Under the pieces are notes generated by a model. That model was not told the DNA's origin. It was given only the letters and a program-made list of their open reading frames with translations, and searched no databases. The translations under genes and the position numbers were made by a program. Below, in pieces: positions 40,762 to 48,948 of a stretch of DNA of 64,000 bases. This stretch comes from Herpetosiphon aurantiacus DSM 785 (lineage in GTDB: Bacteria; Chloroflexota; Chloroflexia; Chloroflexales; Herpetosiphonaceae): contig CP000875.1 of NCBI GenBank assembly GCA_000018565.1, positions 821,199 to 885,198 on the forward strand, given 5' to 3'. Numbering within the stretch: position 1 is the stretch's first letter; every line of letters begins with the position of its first letter.

Positions 40762-41625
40762 ATGCCTATTCGGCGCTGGACACGTCCGCTAGCGGGCGTT
40801 TTATTGGCAAGCACATTGGTTGCTTGCGGTGGTACTGCTGATGACAACGTGGGGGTGTTTAAAGGTGTCCCCGATGTCGTTGTTGCTGGCTCAGTAAGCA
40901 ATGATTTGACCATTGACAGTGCCGAAGGTGGTACTTTGGCGTTTGCCAAAACCGAGTTAACCGCTGGTACGGGCGAAATCAAAGTAACCTTTAACAATAA
41001 GGGTGCTGTACCGCATAACTGGGTGTTGGTCAGCCCAGGCGAAGAAGATAAAACCGTGACCGATGCTTCAACTGATGCAAACTTTGAAGCCAAAAATGCT
41101 TTGGCGCATACCCCAACAATCAATGGCGGTGAAAGCAATCAAGTGACATTTAATATCGCTGAAGCTGGAACCTACAGTTTTATTTGTACCTATCCTGGCC
41201 ACTATGCTGGTGGGATGAAGGGTACATTTAAGGTTGTTGCTGCTGGCGGTGGCGGGGCTGCACCTGCAGGCGGCGGCTCTGGCTTGACCGTTGATAGCGC
41301 TGCGGCTGGTGATTTGAAATTTGTCGAAACTGAATTAAGCGCCAACGCTGGTGAAGTAACGGTGACCTTCAATAATGCTGGGGCTATTCCGCATAATCTG
41401 GTGATTGTAAAACAAGGTGAGGAACAAAAAGCTGCTGATTCGGCTGTAACCAATGCTCCTGATTTTGTGCCAGCGCCTGATACAGCAATTGCTTCAACCA
41501 AAACCATCAATGGTGGCGAAAGCGATAGTGTCACTGCAAACCTAGAACCAGGTACCTACAGTTATATCTGTGCTTATCCTGGCCACTATGCTGGTGGGAT
41601 GAAGGGCACGCTCGTCGTCAAATAA
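40762..41625 (+). CDS. Lipoprotein with two tandem auracyanin-like blue-copper domains
   Basis: A 287-residue exported electron carrier. The N-terminal signal peptide ends in a lipobox STLVAC with acylated Cys22. Two cupredoxin domains follow (about 45-165 and 175-287), each with a complete type I copper site: His in PHN, then Cys, His and Met in FICTYPGHYAGGMKG or YICAYPGHYAGGMKG. They are joined by a Gly/Ala-rich linker. Auracyanins of Chloroflexus are similar but, as known to me, have a single domain. The ATG at 40762 follows GGAGG by 6 nt. It probably shuttles electrons on the cell surface between membrane complexes. Confidence 0.9.
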   Translation: MPIRRWTRPLAGVLLASTLVACGGTADDNVGVFKGVPDVVVAGSVSNDLTIDSAEGGTLAFAKTELTAGTGEIKVTFNNKGAVPHNWVLVSPGEEDKTVTDASTDANFEAKNALAHTPTINGGESNQVTFNIAEAGTYSFICTYPGHYAGGMKGTFKVVAAGGGGAAPAGGGSGLTVDSAAAGDLKFVETELSANAGEVTVTFNNAGAIPHNLVIVKQGEEQKAADSAVTNAPDFVPAPDTAIASTKTINGGESDSVTANLEPGTYSYICAYPGHYAGGMKGTLVVK

Positions 41626-41641
41626 GCCCCTGAGCTTAACT

Positions 41642-41681
41642 AAAACCGCGCTGGATCACTGCGATTCAGCGCGGTTTTTTT
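41642..41681. terminator. Bidirectional terminator, cupredoxin and flippase genes
   Basis: Perfect 12-bp stem AAAACCGCGCTG / CAGCGCGGTTTT with a 13-nt loop, followed on the plus strand by TTT and on the minus strand by A/T residues. The flippase stop codon (41656-41658) lies in the loop, so the right arm of the stem is coding sequence of that gene. It serves both convergent genes. Confidence 0.88.
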
Positions 41682-42906
41682 GGCAAGATAGCCATTCGCT
41701 TAAGCCAACGAGCACCAATAAAGCTAGCATTATACCTGCCTGAACCCCAAGCACGTGGTTGATGGTTTGATGGAATAAGCCTAAGGCCACTATTTGCATG
41801 CTGCCAGCCCCAAGTATCAGCCAAACCCCAGCCAGCCGTTGTTGGGCCAATTGATAGCTTACCAGCAGATTGACCAAGGCATAGCCACTGGCAATTGCTG
41901 CATAGCGCCAAAGCACACTCACAATCGGCAAATAGGCCGAGCCAAACAGCGCTTGCACAATCAAATCTGGCATTGCCCAACATGCTAGGCTAAACACGAT
42001 TCCGATGATTGTGGTGATTCCAAGACTTTGCCAAAAAGCCTCACGTTGCTGAATTGTCGATTGATCGGCGCGGAGCAGCTTGGCAAAAAATAGGGTGGCA
42101 ACTGTACTACTTACAAATAAGCCAATTCGGCCAATTAATGCTAGGGCTGCGTATTGCCCCGCAATCTGGCTTGAGAACCACAAGGTAACCAGCACGATAT
42201 CGCTATTGAGCAATAAACCTTGACCAGCCAAGCATAGTCCAATTGGCCACAAGCTTGGAGTTTGGTGGCTTACTCCATCAACCTGAGTTACTGTCGGTTT
42301 GGAGCGGCTAAACCACCATGCGCCCAATAGAGAACTGGTTAGGGCCACACTAGCCTCGGTTACGCCCAAGCTAAGGCTAACCACGATCATTGCACCAATC
42401 AATCGAATAAGCATTTCAAGCAGGGCATTTAGCGCGAGCCGCCCAAACGCCGCTTGACTTTGCATAATTCCCCGTTCAACCCCAAGTGCATAATAACTAC
42501 CTAAGCCTAGGCCTAGAACAAGCAATGGTGTTGGGCTAGTATGAAACTTGCTTTGCCAAAATGCGGCTAAACCAGTGCATACCCCTGCACTAGCTGCCCC
42601 AATACCCCAAGCGATTTGGCGTAATCGACGCAACGTAGCATGATTGTTGGGACGAACACTCGCATTAGCCGCATAGATTTGGAACATGCTGCTGAGTAAG
42701 GTTGCGAGTGCAAAGCAGGTGACGATTAAATTGACTTCAGCATAGACCTGTGGCCCTAACCCACGCCCTAGCACGATTGCAAAGCCATAATTACCAAGAT
42801 TGACCAAGAGCATACTGGCAACTAACCAGAATCCTAGCGCCTGTTTGAGCCGTTGAAGCAGTGGCAGATGGGCAATTGAAAACGTGGATCGTTGAAGAAC
42901 ACCCAT
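41656..42906 (-). CDS. Polysaccharide flippase-like (Wzx/MATE-fold) membrane protein
   Basis: A 416-residue protein with about 12 hydrophobic helices and few charged residues, matching the Wzx/MurJ-like oligosaccharide exporter fold by pattern. It starts at the ATG at 42904-42906 (MGVLQRS); the upstream 27 codons are AT-rich and without a ribosome site. A glycosyltransferase gene lies 215 bp upstream on the same strand, supporting a role in export of a lipid-linked glycan. Specific motifs are weak in this family, so the call depends on topology and context. Confidence 0.75.
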   Translation of the reverse strand: MGVLQRSTFSIAHLPLLQRLKQALGFWLVASMLLVNLGNYGFAIVLGRGLGPQVYAEVNLIVTCFALATLLSSMFQIYAANASVRPNNHATLRRLRQIAWGIGAASAGVCTGLAAFWQSKFHTSPTPLLVLGLGLGSYYALGVERGIMQSQAAFGRLALNALLEMLIRLIGAMIVVSLSLGVTEASVALTSSLLGAWWFSRSKPTVTQVDGVSHQTPSLWPIGLCLAGQGLLLNSDIVLVTLWFSSQIAGQYAALALIGRIGLFVSSTVATLFFAKLLRADQSTIQQREAFWQSLGITTIIGIVFSLACWAMPDLIVQALFGSAYLPIVSVLWRYAAIASGYALVNLLVSYQLAQQRLAGVWLILGAGSMQIVALGLFHQTINHVLGVQAGIMLALLVLVGLSEWLSCQKNRAESQ

Positions 42907-43110
42907 AATAACGTTCTCGCATAAAAATATCGCTAGCTTAACTATAGGTAAATAAAATCTAAAAACCAATAAGTGAATAGTCACCAATAGCTCTGGCTAC
43001 CAATGGGCGAATGGGTGATGCCGGATGGACTATCTTAACCTAGACTTGAGGCTACCTTGGGGGAGTACGTGGCTGCAACTATGCGGGTGAAGCGGCGCAA
43101 TTAACAATCT

Positions 43111-43138
43111 AACCACTGGCTTAGGCAAACCAGTGGTT
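43111..43138 (-). terminator. Hairpin at the end of the glycosyltransferase gene
   Basis: Perfect 9-bp stem AACCACTGG / CCAGTGGTT (43111-43119 and 43130-43138) with the gene's stop codon (43121-43123) in the loop. The minus-strand sequence after the stem, AGATTGTTAATTG, is T-rich. The intergenic region 42907-43110 holds nothing else that I recognise. Confidence 0.6.
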
Positions 43139-43939
43139 GGATTGAGGCGATTTAGATTTTGGGGTCTTAGGCAATGAACTTGGGTAACGCCCACGCCAAT
43201 GATTGATTTGAATCGACATAATATCGCGCAGAAATTGATACGCATCGCGAATGGGATGAACTTTCGAACCAGCAATATCAACCCAATCAACTGGAATTTC
43301 AATTGTTTGATAGCCAAAAATATCGGCAATCACCAATAATTCGAGATCGAAGGCAAAGCTATTAATCGTTTGCACTTGGGCAAGGTGTTTAGCAACGGTG
43401 CGATGAAACAGCTTGAAGCCACATTGACTATCGTGAATATTCAATTTTAGCCCATGTTCAACGATCACGCGCAGCCCTGCACTCATCATACAGCGGCCTA
43501 AACTGCGTTGTTTGGTTTGAAGCAATTGCTTGGCACGTGAGCCAATCGCGATGTCATAACTGCCTAACTCCAACAACGGCAGCATGGTATCCAGCTCAGT
43601 GATTGGTGTGGCGTTATCAGCATCGGTGAACAAAATAAAATTGCCTCTAGCCGCGATAATGCCTGCCCGAACCGCATGACCTTTGCCATAGTTGCGCGTG
43701 CTCTTGATGATAGTGAGGTTGGGGTAGCGCTGAGCTTCAACTAAACTGATGGTTTGATCGCTGGAGCCATCATCGCTGACGATTAATTCCCACGAGCGAC
43801 CTAGGCTATTCAAGTAGTCGATGATTGTATTGATCGTTGGGATAATCCGTTTTTGTTCGTTGAAACAGGGGATAATCACTGAAAGATCGGGGTCTTGCCC
43901 GCTGGCTGTTTGGGCGTTGGTTGGCGTTGGCTGAAGCAT
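43121..43939 (-). CDS. Family 2 glycosyltransferase (polyprenyl-phosphate hexose synthase-like)
   Basis: A 272-residue GT-A enzyme. LSVIIPCFNEQKRI is the nucleotide-binding start, VSDDGSSDQT follows, the metal-binding DxD is in LFTDADN, and SQCGFKLFHR is typical of the dolichyl-phosphate glucose/mannose synthase group. No C-terminal membrane domain is present, so it may be soluble or peripheral. It probably loads a sugar on a polyprenyl phosphate for the neighbouring flippase. The start follows no strong ribosome site. Confidence 0.88.
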   Translation of the reverse strand: MLQPTPTNAQTASGQDPDLSVIIPCFNEQKRIIPTINTIIDYLNSLGRSWELIVSDDGSSDQTISLVEAQRYPNLTIIKSTRNYGKGHAVRAGIIAARGNFILFTDADNATPITELDTMLPLLELGSYDIAIGSRAKQLLQTKQRSLGRCMMSAGLRVIVEHGLKLNIHDSQCGFKLFHRTVAKHLAQVQTINSFAFDLELLVIADIFGYQTIEIPVDWVDIAGSKVHPIRDAYQFLRDIMSIQINHWRGRYPSSLPKTPKSKSPQSNHWFA

Positions 43940-44146
43940 GGTGGCAATCCCGTTAATAATTAAAAGTTGCGTGTTGGCAGCATAGATCTGATAGCCCTTG
44001 GATGATATGGTCTATCAGTCCGCCCTGGGATAGCCCGTTTTGCAAGCTCCTATAATGATTCGTAGCGTTGTGCTTGGGCAACTAGGGGATGACTTTGTGC
44101 TAGCCTGTGGGTTAGGCTTGTTGATATCGCTTGTAGACCGGGGAAT

Positions 44147-44184
44147 TTAAAACCCATCCAATCAAGGTGCTGACTGGATGGGTT
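44147..44184 (-). terminator. Terminator after the HMG-CoA lyase gene
   Basis: Perfect 10-bp stem AACCCATCCA / TGGATGGGTT (44151-44160 and 44175-44184) with a 14-nt loop. On the minus strand it is followed by TTTAAATTCC, 9 nt past the stop codon. The rest of 43940-44146 contains no recognisable gene. Confidence 0.8.
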
Positions 44185-44192
44185 GTGTTTGC

Positions 44193-45179
44193 TTAAACTG
44201 TGCGGCTAGCTTGCTGACCAAGGATTTCGGTTTCGTTCCATGGGCGCATCGTGCCACCTGGAATATGGCCACAAATGCCGCCTTTGATCACTTGACCAGG
44301 CACTTCATGGCCTAGCAAGCTTTCAATCAATTTGGCACATGAAACCAATTTTGGAATATCGAGGCCAGTATTGATGCCCATTTCGTGGAGCATATGTACG
44401 GTGTCTTCGGTGCAAATATTGCCTGGTGCACCTGGCGCAAAAGGACAACCGCCGATCCCGCCGATGCTCGCATCGATTCGATCAATCCCAACTTCGAGGG
44501 CCGCCAAAACATTGGCCAAACCTGCGCCACGAGCGCTATGCGGGTGCAAACGTAAGGGTGCTTGGGGAAAGCGCTCACGCAATGCTCGCACCACCGCTTG
44601 TACCAAGCGAGGATGCGCCATGCCCGTGGTATCACCAAGCGTAATTTGGCTGGCTCCGAGGGCCAAGAGCCGTTCAGTCATGGTTACAACCCGCTCGATC
44701 GGTACATCGTTTTCAAAGGGACAGCCAAACACCACCGAAAGTACCGCCTCAAATTCAATCGAAGCTTCTTTGAGCGCTAAGGCAATATCGGCGGCAGCAG
44801 CCAGCGATTCGTTGATGCTCATGCGCACATTGCTTTGATTATGGCTCTCGGAAGCGCTCAAAAAGACCTGCACCGAATCGGCGCGGGCCTCGATCGCCCG
44901 TTGTGCCCCACGTAAATTGGGCGCAATCGCGCTATAAATCACATCGGGGCGGCGCTCAATTCGCGCGAATACCTCGGCGGTATCGGCCATTTGTGGCACA
45001 TAGCGCGGGTTGACAAACGAACCAACTTCAATTTGGCGCAAGCCGGAATTATTGAGGGCATTGATTAACAGGATTTTTTGCTCGGTGGTGAGGATACGAT
45101 CCTCATTTTGCAAGCCATCGCGGGGGCCAACTTCGCGGATGCTGACAGTGCTGGGCAGGTTAGTTAAGGGAATCATCAT
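44193..45179 (-). CDS. mvaB: Hydroxymethylglutaryl-CoA lyase
   Basis: A 328-residue TIM-barrel enzyme of the HMGL-like family, cleaving HMG-CoA to acetoacetate and acetyl-CoA in leucine breakdown. VSIREVGPRDGLQNE carries the metal/substrate residues, and GGIGGCPFAPGAPGN holds the active-site Cys; the LHPHSARGAGLAN segment has the metal-binding His pair. The second methionine is an equally good start. It lies 72 bp after the jag gene but with a separate promoter region not evident; a hairpin (45198-45225) is between them. Confidence 0.93.
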   Translation of the reverse strand: MMIPLTNLPSTVSIREVGPRDGLQNEDRILTTEQKILLINALNNSGLRQIEVGSFVNPRYVPQMADTAEVFARIERRPDVIYSAIAPNLRGAQRAIEARADSVQVFLSASESHNQSNVRMSINESLAAAADIALALKEASIEFEAVLSVVFGCPFENDVPIERVVTMTERLLALGASQITLGDTTGMAHPRLVQAVVRALRERFPQAPLRLHPHSARGAGLANVLAALEVGIDRIDASIGGIGGCPFAPGAPGNICTEDTVHMLHEMGINTGLDIPKLVSCAKLIESLLGHEVPGQVIKGGICGHIPGGTMRPWNETEILGQQASRTV

Positions 45180-45251
45180 CGACTCCTTGGCTATGTGCTA
45201 GCGGGCGTTGGAGTACAACACCCGCTGAACACGAGCGCTAATCGCCATTGA

Positions 45252-45974
45252 TTAGCGTTTTGGATAAATAACAATTTTTCGATGCTCACCTTCGCCAGCA
45301 CTTTCGGTATAGACTGACGGATCGTCGCGCAGCGCCATATGAATGATGCGGCGCTCGAATGAACTCATTGGCTCAAGTGGCATTGGGCGACCTGATTGGC
45401 GCACCCGTTCAGCCATGCGCAGCGCCAAGCCCTCAAGCGAATCTTGGCGACGTTGGCGATATTGGCCAATATCGATCACCACTTGCGACCAGCGCCCAGT
45501 TTGGCGATGAATCAAGACATTTAGCAGATATTGCAATGAGCGCAAGGTTTCGCCACGGCGGCCAATCATCAGGCCCGTGGTTTCTTCATCGACACCCTCG
45601 ATATGCAAGGTTAGCGTATCTTCTTCATCATCGGAGCCTTTAGCCTTCTGTACAACTGGCGTTACAAAGGCATCGATGTTCATGCGGGTGAGCAACGCCT
45701 CGAGCAACTGGCGAGCGAGCGCCACAGTTTGCTCATCGGTGCTGGCTACACGGCGGCGACGACGTTTGGGTTGCTCCTCATCGTCCTCATCGCCATATTC
45801 AGCGAGCAACTCATCCTCATCATCATCGACGCTGACGCGGACAAGGGCTGAATCAGCGGTTTGCGCTAAAACCTCGATCAGAGCTTCATCTTCATCTTTG
45901 CCGAGTTGGGCGAGGGCTTGAGCCACGGCCTCGGCCACGCTTGCTGCGCGTACTTCAACTTTTTGCAACGCCAT
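45252..45974 (-). CDS. jag: Jag/KhpB-like RNA-binding protein
   Basis: A 240-residue protein with an N-terminal Jag-N domain (about 1-50), an acidic then basic linker (DDDEDELLAEYGDEDDEE and KRRRRR), a KH domain with the GLMIGRRGETLRSLQYL loop (about 130-165), and a C-terminal R3H domain (about 175-238). It binds RNA and is linked to cell elongation or YidC. It is co-transcribed with yidC, 33 bp upstream. The gene ends in a stem CGCTAATC / GATTAGCG (45236-45257) that includes the stop codon. Confidence 0.93.
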   Translation of the reverse strand: MALQKVEVRAASVAEAVAQALAQLGKDEDEALIEVLAQTADSALVRVSVDDDEDELLAEYGDEDDEEQPKRRRRRVASTDEQTVALARQLLEALLTRMNIDAFVTPVVQKAKGSDDEEDTLTLHIEGVDEETTGLMIGRRGETLRSLQYLLNVLIHRQTGRWSQVVIDIGQYRQRRQDSLEGLALRMAERVRQSGRPMPLEPMSSFERRIIHMALRDDPSVYTESAGEGEHRKIVIYPKR

Positions 45975-46007
45975 GTCCTACACGTTCCTCCGAATTATAA
46001 GCCGAGA

Positions 46008-46943
46008 CTAGCGCCGTTTTTTCGGCTTGCCAAGCTGCGCCTTAACATCTTCAATTGCTTGTTCGGCTGCGATGTCGCTGCTACCACTATCGGCGGTAGC
46101 TCCTGCGGCGCTGACATCAACAACTGGTTCTAATTTCCCGAGCGCGGCCCAAAAATCGCGGCGCTGGGGTTGATCACTGGGGGTTTCTGGTTCTTCAATC
46201 GTGATTGTAGCCGATTCTGGCAATGGTTGGTGCAAGAAACCAGTTTTTTCGGGCAAAAATGGCAAATATTTGGATAACAAGCCAAAGCCCGAGGTGAAAT
46301 ATTGTTGCACCAATTGAATCAACGACCCCGTGACCGAGTAGAGGGTGGCCCCTGCTGGGAATTGGAAATAGATAAAGCCAAAGATAAATGGCATAAACAT
46401 CATCACTTTGTTCATTGAGGCTTGCTGTGGGTCGGGGTTCCGTTGCATTGCCATCAAGGTTGTGATGAATTGGAGCGCGATCGCCAAAATTGGTAAGATA
46501 AAGTAGGGGTCGTGGGCACTGTTGACCGTCACGTTATTTTCAATCAAAGGCGTTAAGCGGGGCAACCACAAAAACTGCACTTGCTCAGCGGTTGCCGGAA
46601 CTGAAGTACCAAATAATTGAATCGCTTGCCAAACCCCAAACAAAATTGGCAATGAAATCAAGAGCGGTAAACAACCACCAACCGGGTTGGCTCCATGCTC
46701 ACGATAGAGCTTCATGGTTTCTTGGGTGAGTTTTTCGCGATCCTTGCTATATTTACGTTGCAATTCGCGCAATTTTGGCTGGATCACCATAATTTTGCGT
46801 TGCGAACGTAATTGCTTCAGCGTGAGCGGCAACATGCCCAAACGAACTAAAATCGTAAAGGCGATAATTGCCCACCCCAAGTTGCCAAACAGATGGAACA
46901 GCCATTCGAGAAATGGTAAAAAGATTGGACCAAGAAAATTCAT
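46008..46943 (-). CDS. yidC: Membrane protein insertase YidC/OxaI
   Basis: A 311-residue insertase of the Gram-positive type without the large periplasmic domain. The first helices include AFTILVRLGMLPLT, with the conserved Arg in the hydrophilic groove; QPKLRELQRKYSKDREKL forms the cytoplasmic coiled hairpin, and NPVGGCLPLLISLPILFGVWQAI is typical. The C-terminal 60 residues are soluble and end in a basic KPKKRR tail. It should insert membrane proteins alone or with SecYEG. It is flanked by yidD and jag. Confidence 0.95.
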   Translation of the reverse strand: MNFLGPIFLPFLEWLFHLFGNLGWAIIAFTILVRLGMLPLTLKQLRSQRKIMVIQPKLRELQRKYSKDREKLTQETMKLYREHGANPVGGCLPLLISLPILFGVWQAIQLFGTSVPATAEQVQFLWLPRLTPLIENNVTVNSAHDPYFILPILAIALQFITTLMAMQRNPDPQQASMNKVMMFMPFIFGFIYFQFPAGATLYSVTGSLIQLVQQYFTSGFGLLSKYLPFLPEKTGFLHQPLPESATITIEEPETPSDQPQRRDFWAALGKLEPVVDVSAAGATADSGSSDIAAEQAIEDVKAQLGKPKKRR

Positions 46944-46988
46944 AGCCGTGTATTCCTACGTTGTTATAGCAAAAAACCCTGTGCCAAC

Positions 46989-47195
46989 TTATGGAACAGG
47001 GTCTTCACCACCCTGTGCCCATGGATGGCAACGGGCGATCCGTTTCAGTGTCAACCATGTACCTTTGAATGCCCCATATTTCGCGATAGCTTGATAGCCA
47101 TAGTGGGAACAGGTTGGCGTATAGATACAACTTGGTGGTGTATATCGCGAAAAACGCTGGTACAAGCGAATTAGTGCCAATAAGATCTTACCCAT
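46989..47195 (-). CDS. yidD: Membrane protein insertion efficiency factor YidD
   Basis: A 68-residue YidD protein. Hallmarks are [26 protein letters not shown] with its conserved cysteines (the segment is longer than 20, motif split at PTCSHYG) and [16 protein letters not shown] start at the ATG at 47193-47195, which overlaps the rnpA end by 8 nt and follows GGAAG; the longer frame upstream overlaps rnpA. It is a helper of YidC in membrane insertion. Confidence 0.93.
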   Translation of the reverse strand: MGKILLALIRLYQRFSRYTPPSCIYTPTCSHYGYQAIAKYGAFKGTWLTLKRIARCHPWAQGGEDPVP

Positions 47196-47559
47196 GGCGA
47201 TCTTCCTGTGATGGTTGTTCACGATCATGCCATAGCTGCGCTTGTTGCAGTAAACGCGAAACGGCCTGCTGAATCTGCTCCCAGGCCGCTGTGCGAAATC
47301 CCGCTCGTACAATAAATATCACATCCCAACCTGGGCGAATTTGATCGTAGACCAAACGTGTTGCTTCGCGCACTTGCCGTTTGTAGCGATTGCGTTCGAC
47401 GGCTGTGCCCAGCGACTTGCGAACGACAATGCCACAACGAACGCGATTGGCTCGCGCTGGTGCGACGCTCAAGACCAAGAGTGGGTGTGACCATGTACGA
47501 CCGCCTTCGCGAACGCGGCGAAAATCGCGTGGCGAGCGAAGGCGCTGTGAACGTTGCAT
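47188..47559 (-). CDS. rnpA: Ribonuclease P protein component
   Basis: A 123-residue basic protein that assists RNase P RNA in tRNA 5' maturation. [14 protein letters not shown] at the N-terminus and [13 protein letters not shown], the RNR motif, are family hallmarks. The ATG at 47557-47559 lies 3 nt after the rpmH stop. It overlaps yidD by 8 nt, giving the classic rpmH-rnpA-yidD-yidC-jag order. Confidence 0.95.
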   Translation of the reverse strand: MQRSQRLRSPRDFRRVREGGRTWSHPLLVLSVAPARANRVRCGIVVRKSLGTAVERNRYKRQVREATRLVYDQIRPGWDVIFIVRAGFRTAAWEQIQQAVSRLLQQAQLWHDREQPSQEDRHG

Positions 47560-47562
47560 TGT

Positions 47563-47739
47563 TTAGCGATGACCGCCTGGGCCTGCTGGTCGGCGTTTGT
47601 CGCTAACAGTTAACTTCCAGCGGCCACGTTGACGACGTGCTTTCAAAACGGCGCGGCCTGTGCGAGTTTGCATGCGCTCCAAGAAACCGTGAACACGGCG
47701 GCGCTTGATGCGTTTTGGTTGCCAAGTTCGTTTTGGCAT
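47563..47739 (-). CDS. rpmH: 50S ribosomal protein L34
   Basis: A 58-residue L34 not listed among longer frames. It reads [19 protein letters not shown], then [18 protein letters not shown] and [18 protein letters not shown]. The core ends at [13 protein letters not shown]; the last ten residues are a basic Pro/Gly tail, longer than the 44-47 residues common for L34. CGGAGG is 8 nt before the ATG at 47737-47739. It is the first gene of the rnpA-yidC operon. Confidence 0.95.
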   Translation of the reverse strand: MPKRTWQPKRIKRRRVHGFLERMQTRTGRAVLKARRQRGRWKLTVSDKRRPAGPGGHR

Positions 47740-47845
47740 TGTGCGAATCCTCCGGTGTCAGACGAAACAAAAGCGCGTGCTCGCGCTTCTGTATAGATAA
47801 GACAAAATTGATAGCACGCCGCCATGGACGCGCTGTAGCTTATCT

Positions 47846-47875
47846 ATTATAGCCTGACCGTCCGAACCATGTCAA
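47846..47875 (-). promoter_or_regulatory. Consensus promoter of the rpmH operon
   Basis: Minus-strand TTGACA (47870-47875), 18-bp spacer, TATAAT (47846-47851), both perfect hexamers, about 107 nt before rpmH. The leader in between has a GCGCG / CGCGC mini-hairpin. No DnaA boxes or dnaA gene are visible here, so I do not call an origin. Confidence 0.8.
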
Positions 47876-47985
47876 ATTGTATCATTCTATGCCTAACAAT
47901 TAAATATTGCTAAATAGCTAGGTCTGCGATTTGCTGAATCAGGTAGAATAGCTGTGCGTTGATTTTGTAACCTATTCGGAGTGCA

Positions 47986-48909
47986 ATGATGCAAGTTCCG
48001 CTAACCCAACTAAGCGATCATATCGCCATGATCGATAATGGCCTGCTGACAACCGATGGTTTTGGGGCAACCTATGTGATACAAGGCGATCAGGTTGCCT
48101 TGATCGAAACTGGCACATCATTAACTGCTGAAGCAACTTTGGCTGGTTTGCAACAATTGGGGATTGCGCCCGAAGCCGTTGAACACATCCTCTTAACGCA
48201 TGTGCATATGGATCACAGCGGCGGTGCGGGAATTTTGGCGCAACATTTGCCCAATGCCAAGGTTTATTTACATTCAATGACCGCCGAGCATTTGATAGAG
48301 CCAAGCCGTTTGATGCGTAGCGTCGAACGGGCGGTTGGTCAGATGTGGCATGTCTATGGCACGATGCTGCCGATTGCTGCCGAACGCATGCTTGCCGCTG
48401 AGCATTTGAAGCTGAATCTTGGTAAGGGGATTGTCTTGCAGGCCGTGCCAACGCCTGGCCACTCGCCCGATCATCTGGCATTTTGGGAAGCGCACTCAGG
48501 CACAATGTGGGCTGGCGATTCAATTGGCATTTTGATGAGCACGTTTAATCTGAATATGCCCGTTACTCCGCCACCAGCCTTCAATTTGGCTGATCAACTG
48601 CAAGCCTTCCAAACCTTGGCGCAGTATCCAATTCGCCAATTGTTGCCTTCGCACTTTGGCCCAACTGTGGCAGCACCAGCCTTGGCAATTGAAGAAATGC
48701 ACCAACGCTTAGTCAAGATCGTGCGCGATGTGCGTGATCATCTGCATCTGACAGAATTGCCAGTTGAGGCGATTGTTGAACGAGCGCTACCAACCAACGA
48801 GCCAGTTTCGCCAGCGCTGAATTTGGTGTTGTGGGGCAATTTGTCGATGAGCGTGCGTGGCTTGAAACTATTTTTCGAACGTAACCCGCAGGCTGTCGAA
48901 TTAATTTAA
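47986..48909 (+). CDS. MBL-fold metallohydrolase
   Basis: A 307-residue metallo-beta-lactamase-fold hydrolase. The metal motif HxHxDH appears in LLTHVHMDHSGGAG, a further His in TPGHSPDHLAF, an Asp in WAGDS and His in LLPSHFGP. The region after about 240 is helical and variable. Substrate is unknown; relatives include glyoxalase II and quorum-quenching lactonases. It is alone, with a perfect terminator right after. Confidence 0.9.
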   Translation: MMQVPLTQLSDHIAMIDNGLLTTDGFGATYVIQGDQVALIETGTSLTAEATLAGLQQLGIAPEAVEHILLTHVHMDHSGGAGILAQHLPNAKVYLHSMTAEHLIEPSRLMRSVERAVGQMWHVYGTMLPIAAERMLAAEHLKLNLGKGIVLQAVPTPGHSPDHLAFWEAHSGTMWAGDSIGILMSTFNLNMPVTPPPAFNLADQLQAFQTLAQYPIRQLLPSHFGPTVAAPALAIEEMHQRLVKIVRDVRDHLHLTELPVEAIVERALPTNEPVSPALNLVLWGNLSMSVRGLKLFFERNPQAVELI

Positions 48910-48915
48910 ATGTTG

Positions 48916-48946
48916 AAACGCAGGATCAGCCTGATCCTGCGTTTTT
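48916..48946. terminator. Terminator between MBL hydrolase and acyltransferase genes
   Basis: Perfect 12-bp palindrome ACGCAGGATCAG / CTGATCCTGCGT with a 1-nt centre, so the real loop is 3 or more bases, followed by TTTTTA on the plus strand. On the minus strand it ends in AACATTTAAATT. It separates two convergent genes. Confidence 0.88.
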
Positions 48947-48948
48947 AA

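Noticed and set aside
40578-41138. 186-residue minus-strand frame over the cupredoxin gene
   Set aside because: Overlaps a gene with complete copper ligands and lipobox; composition is that of a shadow frame.
43030-43329. 99-residue minus-strand frame overlapping the GT2 gene end
   Set aside because: It is out of frame with the well-supported glycosyltransferase and has no motif.
45180-45251. Intrinsic terminator between jag and the HMG-CoA lyase gene
   Set aside because: The AGCGGGCGTTG hairpin at about 45198-45225 has no T-run in the direction of transcription, so it is only noted as a stem.
47740-47985. Possible replication origin next to rpmH
   Set aside because: No DnaA-box clusters, no AT-rich unwinding region and no dnaA gene were seen; the interval is explained by a promoter and leader.
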